From the NCBI GenBank assembly GCA_043736155.1, contig JAYTDA010000378.1:1-11555 (forward strand): a DNA stretch of 11,555 bases, given 5' to 3'. The number at the start of each line of letters is the position of its first letter. The stretch's first letter is position 1. The notes below the pieces were generated by a model that did not search any database, had not been told where the DNA came from, and worked only from the letters and a program-made list of their open reading frames with translations. Source of the stretch: JANNRR01 sp043736155. Its GTDB lineage: Bacteria > Pseudomonadota > Alphaproteobacteria > Rhodobacterales > Rhodobacteraceae. Below are positions 7,311-11,555 of the stretch, one piece after another. The position numbers were made by a program, and so were the translations under genes.

Positions 7311-8351
7311 CTATGCCCCCGGATGCCAATGCACCGGGAAGCCCGGGTCAAAGATCGTGACCGGGCCAGCGCCGGTGTCCAGTTTGGCGGGGAAGGCGAC
7401 GGGTGCGCCCTTGCTCAGGGTCAGGGTGGCGCTGTTCAGCGGCAGGCCGTAAAAGGCGGCACCATGCTGCGAGGTGAAGCCTTCCAGCCGCTCGAGCGCG
7501 CCTGCGTCGTCAAACACCTGCGCCAGGATCGCCATCGTGTTCGGGGCGGTAAAGCATCCGGCGCAGCCGCAGGCCTGTTCTTTCAGCGCATCCACGTGCG
7601 GCGCGCTGTCAGTGCCAAGGAAGAACCGCGCCTCGCCCGACAGGGCGGCGGCGCGGACCGCCAGGCGGTGGCTCTCGCGTTTGGCGACCGGCAGGCAATA
7701 GTAATGCGGGCGGATGCCACCGGCGAGGATGTGGTTGCGGTTCAGGATCAGATGATGGGTGGTGATGCTGGCGGCCAGCGTGGCATCGCCGGCGCGGACA
7801 TAGGCCACGGCTTCGGCGGTGGTGATATGTTCCATCACCACCTTGAGCCCCGGGGTGGCGCGGCGAACCGGGTCCAGCACCCGGTCGATAAAGGCGGCTT
7901 CGCGGTCAAAGATGTCAACGGCGGGGTCGGTCACCTCGCCATGGACACAAAGCGGCAGGCCGATCTCGGCCATCTTGTCCAGCACGCCCCGCACCTTGTC
8001 GAAATCGCGCACCCCCGAGGCCGAATTGGTGGTGGCACCGGCGGGGTACAGTTTGACGGCGTGCACAAGGCCCGAGGCATGGGCGGCGGCGACATCGGCG
8101 GCGTCGGTGGTTTCGGTGAGATAAAGCGTCATCAGCGGCTCGAACGCCATGCCGGCGGGCAGCGCCGCCAGGATCCGGGCGCGGTAGGCCCGCGCATCGG
8201 CGGCTGTCACCACTGGCGGCAGCAGATTGGGCATCACGATGGCACGGGCGAAATGGCGGGCAGTTTCCGGCAACACCGCCTGCAGCACTCGGCCATCGCG
8301 CAGGTGCAGGTGCATGTCATCGGGGCGGCGGATGGTCAGGCTGTGGGTCAT
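7311..8351 (-). CDS. pyrC: Dihydroorotase (class II, PyrC type)
   Basis: Zinc metalloenzyme of de novo pyrimidine synthesis interconverting carbamoyl-aspartate and dihydroorotate. From the chosen start the protein has 346 residues and all metal ligands, each two positions before the E. coli numbering: His14 and His16 in MHLHLRDG, the carboxylated Lys100 in VKLYPAG, His137 in VHGEV, His175 in MEHIT, and Asp248 in GTDSAPH. The frame is open another 44 codons upstream. I chose the ATG at 8349-8351 because MTHSLTIRRPDD matches the usual N-terminus of the family, with AGGCGA a few bases ahead. An ATG at 8421-8423 is an alternative. The methyltransferase gene starts immediately after its TAG stop. 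It is divergent from the ureD remnant. Confidence 0.95.
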   Translation of the reverse strand: MTHSLTIRRPDDMHLHLRDGRVLQAVLPETARHFARAIVMPNLLPPVVTAADARAYRARILAALPAGMAFEPLMTLYLTETTDAADVAAAHASGLVHAVKLYPAGATTNSASGVRDFDKVRGVLDKMAEIGLPLCVHGEVTDPAVDIFDREAAFIDRVLDPVRRATPGLKVVMEHITTAEAVAYVRAGDATLAASITTHHLILNRNHILAGGIRPHYYCLPVAKRESHRLAVRAAALSGEARFFLGTDSAPHVDALKEQACGCAGCFTAPNTMAILAQVFDDAGALERLEGFTSQHGAAFYGLPLNSATLTLSKGAPVAFPAKLDTGAGPVTIFDPGFPVHWHPGA

Positions 8352-8526
8352 GGGTTCGCCTACACTGGCGGGCAGGCGGAATCCAGTCTTGGCAGTTTCG
8401 CGCTGTGCCGATTTTTTGGACATCGCCGCCCGGGATCCGGGCATCAGGAACAATGGCGGGAGAGGTCTGGCCGCCCTTGCCAAGGGTGCCCTGTGCGCCT
8501 GCGCATGGCTTGGTCAGACCGCGGGG
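8352..8526. other. Divergent intergenic region between pyrC and the ureD remnant
   Basis: 175 bp between the divergent starts. It must carry the pyrC promoter (minus strand) and, formerly, the urease promoter (plus strand). A small imperfect palindrome, GCCCGG-GAT-CCGGGC, lies at about 8428-8442. No clear promoter boxes or NtrC- or regulator-type operators could be picked out by eye. The minus-strand frame of pyrC is open through most of it, so part could encode an N-terminal extension of PyrC. Confidence 0.4.
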
Positions 8527-9335
8527 ATGCAAGAAACCGCGATCCTTGCCGACAGAATGCAGCGCAGCCGGGGCCGGGCTGAGGTGGCGCTGTCGCATCG
8601 CACCGGGGCCACCCGGCTGGACCGGTTGCATCAGCCCGGCTCTGCCAAGGGGATGCTGCCGACGGTGCATGGGGTCTGCACCGAACTGGTGTTTTTGAAC
8701 AATCTGGCGGTCTGACCGGCGGCGACGGTCTGTCTTATGGTCTGTCGCTTGGCGCAGGGGCGCAGGGCATTGCCACCACCCAGACACCGCCGAACGCGCC
8801 TATGCCAGTGCCAGCGGTGCCGCCCGGGTCGAGCTGCGGCTGCATCTTGGGGCAGGGGCAGCGCTGGATTGGCTGCCGCAGGAAACCATCCTGTTCGACC
8901 GCGCAGCCCGGACACGGCGCACTTTGGCCGATTTGGCTGGCGATGCCAGTCTGCTGATGCCAGTCTGCTGATGCTGGAAATGCTGGTGTTGGGCCGCGCC
9001 GCAATGGGCGAGCAGGTTCGCACTCTCGATCCCTTTCGACCGGCGCAAGGTCCGGCGCGGCGGGCGGCTGGTGCTGGGCGACCCGGTGCGGCTGACATCG
9101 GCCAGTCTGGGCGGCCAAGCGGCTCTGCTGGGGCCACACCGCGTCATCGCCACTCTGGTACTGGTGTCGCCGGTGGCAGTGCTGCTGCTGGACCCGGTGC
9201 GGGTGCTGCTGGCGGAATTGGCTGGCGTTGAAGCCGGGGCCTCGGCGTGGGAGGGTCGGTTGGCGGTACGGCTGCCGGCACCGGACGGCGATCAGTTGCG
9301 CCAAGCGGTGCTGGCGGTGCTGGCGGCGCTGGGGC
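8527..9335 (+). pseudogene. ureD: Urease accessory protein UreD, frameshifted remnant
   Basis: UreD binds the urease apoenzyme during nickel-centre assembly. UreD-like segments run in order through changing frames. Frame 1 from the ATG at 8527 gives RMQRSRG...GCAK-like and HG..TELVFLN. After loss of 1 nt near 8701, frame 3 gives SGGLTGGDGLSYGLSLGAGA...TTQ. After gain of 2 nt (8784-8785), frame 2 gives TAERAYASASGAARVEL and DWLPQETILFDRAA. A 14-bp tandem duplication (8942-8969) then moves it to frame 1, ASLLMLEMLVLGRAAMGEQV. A 1-nt gain near 9037 returns it to frame 2, DRRKVRRGGRLVLGDPVRL...WEGRLAVRLPAPDGDQLRQAVLAVLAALG. The usual C-terminus is missing where it joins ureB. At least four frameshifts cannot yield a full protein. 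Intact flanking genes argue against poor sequence quality. Confidence 0.88.
8942..8973 (+). repeat. 14-bp tandem duplication inside the ureD remnant
   Basis: GATGCCAGTCTGCT occurs at 8942-8955 and is repeated exactly at 8956-8969, with the first four bases repeated again at 8970-8973. Since 14 is not a multiple of 3, it shifts the frame and creates an early TGA at 8969-8971. Removing one copy restores a continuous UreD-like reading (DASLLMLEMLVLGRAAMG). It looks like a replication-slippage duplication. Confidence 0.9.
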
Positions 9336-9336
9336 T

Positions 9337-9585
9337 ACCCAAGTGGTGTTGCAGGTCGCCAACGGCGGCGACCGCCCGGTGCAGGTCGGCAACCATTACC
9401 ATTGCGCCGAAACCAACCCGGCGCTGGTGTTTGACCGCCGAGCGGCACGCGGCATGCGGCTGGATATCGCCGCAGGCACCGCTGTGCGGTTTGAACCGGG
9501 GCAGCTCCGCGATGGGTGGCTGGTGCCGTTTGGCGGGTCACGGCAGGTTTGGGGGTTCAACGGGGCGGTGATGGGGGCGTTGTAG
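9337..9585 (+). pseudogene. ureB: Urease beta subunit UreB, 5'-truncated remnant
   Basis: Frame 1 from about 9343 encodes some 80 residues recognisable as UreB: VVLQVANGGDRPVQVGNHYHCAETNPAL, then FDRRAARGMRLDIAAGTAVRFEPGQ, and the end FNGAVMGAL before the TAG at 9583-9585. A complete UreB has about 101 residues, so roughly the first 20, including the start codon, are missing. Upstream the frame passes into out-of-frame ureD sequence. No ureA (gamma subunit, about 100 codons) lies between, so a deletion removed the ureD 3' end, all of ureA and the ureB 5' end. The stretch QLRDGWLVPFGG also departs from the usual pattern in this region. Not expected to be made as functional UreB. Confidence 0.88.
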
Positions 9586-9599
9586 GGAATCGGTCTTTG

Positions 9600-9638
9600 C
9601 CTTACATTCTCATGAGTAAGGAATATGTGGAGGTAAGG
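9600..9638 (+). promoter_or_regulatory. Candidate vapBC promoter/operator and ribosome-binding site
   Basis: Just upstream of vapB are CCTTAC (9600-9605) and its inverted copy GTAAGG (9616-9621). A second GTAAGG lies at 9633-9638; the longer unit GTAAGGAAT is directly repeated at 9616-9624 and 9633-9641. VapB-type antitoxins commonly repress their own promoter by binding such inverted repeats, so this is a plausible operator. A strong GGAGG at 9629-9633 lies 6 nt before the ATG. The -10 and -35 elements are not clear. Confidence 0.5.
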
Positions 9639-9639
9639 A

Positions 9640-9900
9640 ATGGGCCACTATGCGAAGCTGACAAGCAAAGGCCAGACCACCATCCCGGCAGAGATCAGGG
9701 CTGAACTGGGAGTAGGTCCGGGCGACCGGGTTGAATATGTCAAGCTGCCAGATGGGCAGATCGTGGTGCGCAAGGCCAAAAGCGGTCTGGAATCCCTGCG
9801 GGGCATCATCAAGCTGGATCGGCCGACAAGCACGGATGAGATCGTTGCGATGGTCAGGCAGGCCCGAGGCGAAATGGGGATGAGGCATGATCGGGATTGA
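9640..9900 (+). CDS. vapB: VapB-like antitoxin with AbrB/MazE-type DNA-binding domain
   Basis: An 86-residue antitoxin. Residues 4-45 form the swapped-hairpin AbrB/SpoVT fold, seen as AKLTSKGQTTIPAEIRAELGV followed by GPGDRVEYV and IVVRKA. The C-terminal tail (about 48-86, ESLRGIIKLDRPTSTDEIVAMVRQARG) is of the kind that wraps around and blocks the toxin. It has a GGAGG ribosome-binding site at 9629-9633. The toxin gene begins inside its last codons (14-nt overlap), the usual order and coupling for type II systems. It would neutralise VapC and repress the shared promoter. It is intact, unlike the urease genes on both sides. Confidence 0.9.
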   Translation: MGHYAKLTSKGQTTIPAEIRAELGVGPGDRVEYVKLPDGQIVVRKAKSGLESLRGIIKLDRPTSTDEIVAMVRQARGEMGMRHDRD

Positions 9901-10282
9901 TACAAACGTCCTGATCCGATGGCTCGTCAGTGACCCCACCGCCCCAGCCCAATCGACTCTTGTCGTGGACTTTCTTGAGTCTGCTGGTGGCGATATACTG
10001 GTCGGTTCGGTCGTTCTGGCGGAACTGGCATGGGTATTGGAAAGTCGGTTCAAATTGCGCCGCACGCAGGTTGGCGCAGTGCTGCGAACCTTGCTGGATG
10101 CGCCAGTCCTCAAGTTCGATAGCCGCAGGGCCGTTGAATGCGCTATTGGGGCGTTCCAAGACGGACGCGCCGTTTTCTCAGACTATCTGATCGCCGAATT
10201 GAACGCCGCCGCCGGGTGTCAAACCACCATGACCTTTGACAAAGCCGCCGCCAAGGGCCCGCATTTCACGCTGCTTGCCTGA
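9887..10282 (+). CDS. vapC: VapC-like PIN-domain ribonuclease toxin
   Basis: A 131-residue PIN-domain toxin, expected to be a magnesium-dependent endoribonuclease that cuts specific RNAs (often initiator tRNA or rRNA loops) when not bound by its antitoxin. The acidic metal-binding residues are all visible: Asp5 in MIGIDTN, Glu46 in VLAELAWVL, Asp99 in FSDYLIAE and Asp118 in TFDKAA. The end, GCQTTMTFDKAA...GPHFTLL, is typical of the family. The ATG lies within vapB in a different frame (overlap 9887-9900), coupling the two. There is no frameshift or missing catalytic residue, so the pair may be active. The RNA target cannot be read from the sequence. Confidence 0.9.
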   Translation: MIGIDTNVLIRWLVSDPTAPAQSTLVVDFLESAGGDILVGSVVLAELAWVLESRFKLRRTQVGAVLRTLLDAPVLKFDSRRAVECAIGAFQDGRAVFSDYLIAELNAAAGCQTTMTFDKAAAKGPHFTLLA

Positions 10283-10381
10283 TCGAAAGCAGCTTGCCCG
10301 CCCGGACTGCCCGCGAAATCTCTGCCCACTGCCAAGCCCAGATAGCCCATGCCGATTTCATCACCCACAAAGGAGGCCCAC

Positions 10382-10735
10382 ATGAAACAATCTTACAAAG
10401 GTTCCTGCCAGTGCGGTGCAGTGTCATTCGAGGCGGACCTCGATCTTGACAGCACCGTCACCTGCAACTGCTCACGCTGCCAGCGGATCGGGTCGGTGCT
10501 GACCTTTGCGCCGCGTTCGGATTTCAGGCTGGTGACGGGCGAGGGTAACTTGACCGAGTATCTGTTCAACAAACACGCGATCAGCCATCGGTTCTGCAAG
10601 ACCTGCGGGGTGGAGCCATTCGCCTATGGCACGATGCCCGACGGTTCGTTGACGGTGGCGGTGAACGCCAACTGCCTTGATGGCGTTGATCCGCGCGCGC
10701 TGAAATCGCACCACCATGATGGCAAGTCCAGCTGA
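10382..10735 (+). CDS. GFA-domain zinc-binding protein
   Basis: A 117-residue protein of the GFA family (named after glutathione-dependent formaldehyde-activating enzyme), a small Cys-rich zinc fold whose members mostly lack a proven reaction. The zinc cysteines appear as CQC (Cys9, Cys11), CNCSRC (Cys28, Cys30, Cys33) and FCKTCG (Cys72, Cys75). The frame is open upstream, but I chose the ATG at 10382-10384 because AAAGGAGG at 10369-10376 sits 5 nt ahead. The 99 nt separating it from vapC hold no gene I can see. It ends 12 nt before the ureC remnant, so it was probably part of the old urease transcription unit or inserted just before ureC. It appears intact. A link to urease is only positional. 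Confidence 0.88.
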   Translation: MKQSYKGSCQCGAVSFEADLDLDSTVTCNCSRCQRIGSVLTFAPRSDFRLVTGEGNLTEYLFNKHAISHRFCKTCGVEPFAYGTMPDGSLTVAVNANCLDGVDPRALKSHHHDGKSS

Positions 10736-10747
10736 CCGGGAGCCCCG

Positions 10748-11387
<640 letters not shown>

Positions 11388-11555
11388 CCCTTTGGCCCAA
11401 ACACTTTTTTAATCATCGCCCCTCAGGATGACCCAGCGGCTGGCCCGCAGCGCCTCCCCTCCCCCTTCGTGCTAAGGGATGCACACATCGTCAGGTTTGG
11501 TTTTCCCGGTGCGCTTGACGGGTTGAATGTTGCATGATTCGGTTGTCCTACCTTG
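11388..11555. other. Gene-free right end of the window
   Basis: No convincing gene. The expected next urease gene, ureE, is not recognisable here. A T-run (11405-11410) follows a weak 4-bp stem at 11392-11402, too poor to call a terminator. On the minus strand a short open stretch (11409-11471) reads ALRASRWVILRGDD before a TAA and could be the tail of a lost gene, but an in-frame TAG lies just upstream and I do not recognise it. Confidence 0.35.

Noticed and set aside
7290..8582. A 430-codon open frame on the plus strand opposite pyrC
   Set aside because: It is antisense to an intact dihydroorotase with all metal ligands; its product is His/Gly/Arg-rich with no recognisable domain, as expected of a shadow frame in GC-rich DNA.
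8735..9304. Minus-strand open frame of 189 codons over the ureD remnant
   Set aside because: Gln/Pro/Arg-rich with no domain; the plus strand explains the region as ureD in shifting frames.
8527..9585. Programmed frameshifting as an explanation for the broken ureD/ureB reading
   Set aside because: There are at least five frame changes of different sizes, including a 14-bp duplication and a deletion of a whole gene, with no slippery site and pseudoknot; decay is simpler.
9610..10113. Minus-strand open frame of 167 codons across vapBC
   Set aside because: Antisense to two well-supported genes with intact motifs and a strong ribosome-binding site.
11391..11410. Stem plus T-run resembling an intrinsic terminator after ureC
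   Set aside because: The stem is only about 4 bp with a 3-nt loop; too weak to support a terminator call.

Overview
This is a GC-rich window (visibly well over 60% G+C) from an alphaproteobacterium, most likely Rhodobacteraceae/Paracoccaceae (Rhodobacter, Gemmobacter or Paracoccus relatives). The assignment rests on the character of the proteins, GC-rich third positions, and the alr-dnaB-pyrE-pyrC neighbourhood. It is inferred by recognition, not by database search.

Left two thirds (1-8351), all on the minus strand, so read right to left: pyrC (dihydroorotase), a TPR-FkbM methyltransferase, pyrE (orotate phosphoribosyltransferase), dnaB (replicative helicase), an SDR dehydrogenase resembling L-fucose dehydrogenase, alr (alanine racemase), mlaE and mlaF (lipid-transport ABC permease and ATPase), and the first codons of a further membrane or secreted protein at the window edge. 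Genes are packed with 0 to 60 nt gaps or 4-nt start/stop overlaps (alr/mlaE, mlaE/mlaF, fkbM/pyrE). The one clear break is the 222-bp region upstream of dnaB. Together they cover two steps of pyrimidine synthesis, replication, D-alanine supply and envelope lipid transport. A GC-rich palindromic repeat element (101-199) separates mlaF from the edge gene.

Right third (8527-11387), plus strand: the wreck of a urease operon. ureD carries at least four frameshifts, one caused by an exact 14-bp tandem duplication. A deletion then fuses the end of ureD out of frame to ureB, removing all of ureA and the start of ureB. ureC keeps its first ~150 and last ~50 codons, but the middle, with most of the nickel ligands, is gone and three reading frames are needed to follow it. 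Between the ureB and ureC remnants sit three intact genes: a VapB/VapC toxin-antitoxin pair with its own ribosome-binding site and a candidate palindromic operator, and a GFA-domain zinc protein with a near-perfect Shine-Dalgarno. The last 168 bp show no convincing gene.

I see no new defence or mobile system. The most interesting content is the readable stepwise decay of the urease locus around a surviving toxin-antitoxin module, the FkbM gene lodged between two pyrimidine genes, and the palindromic repeat with two mutually exclusive folds.
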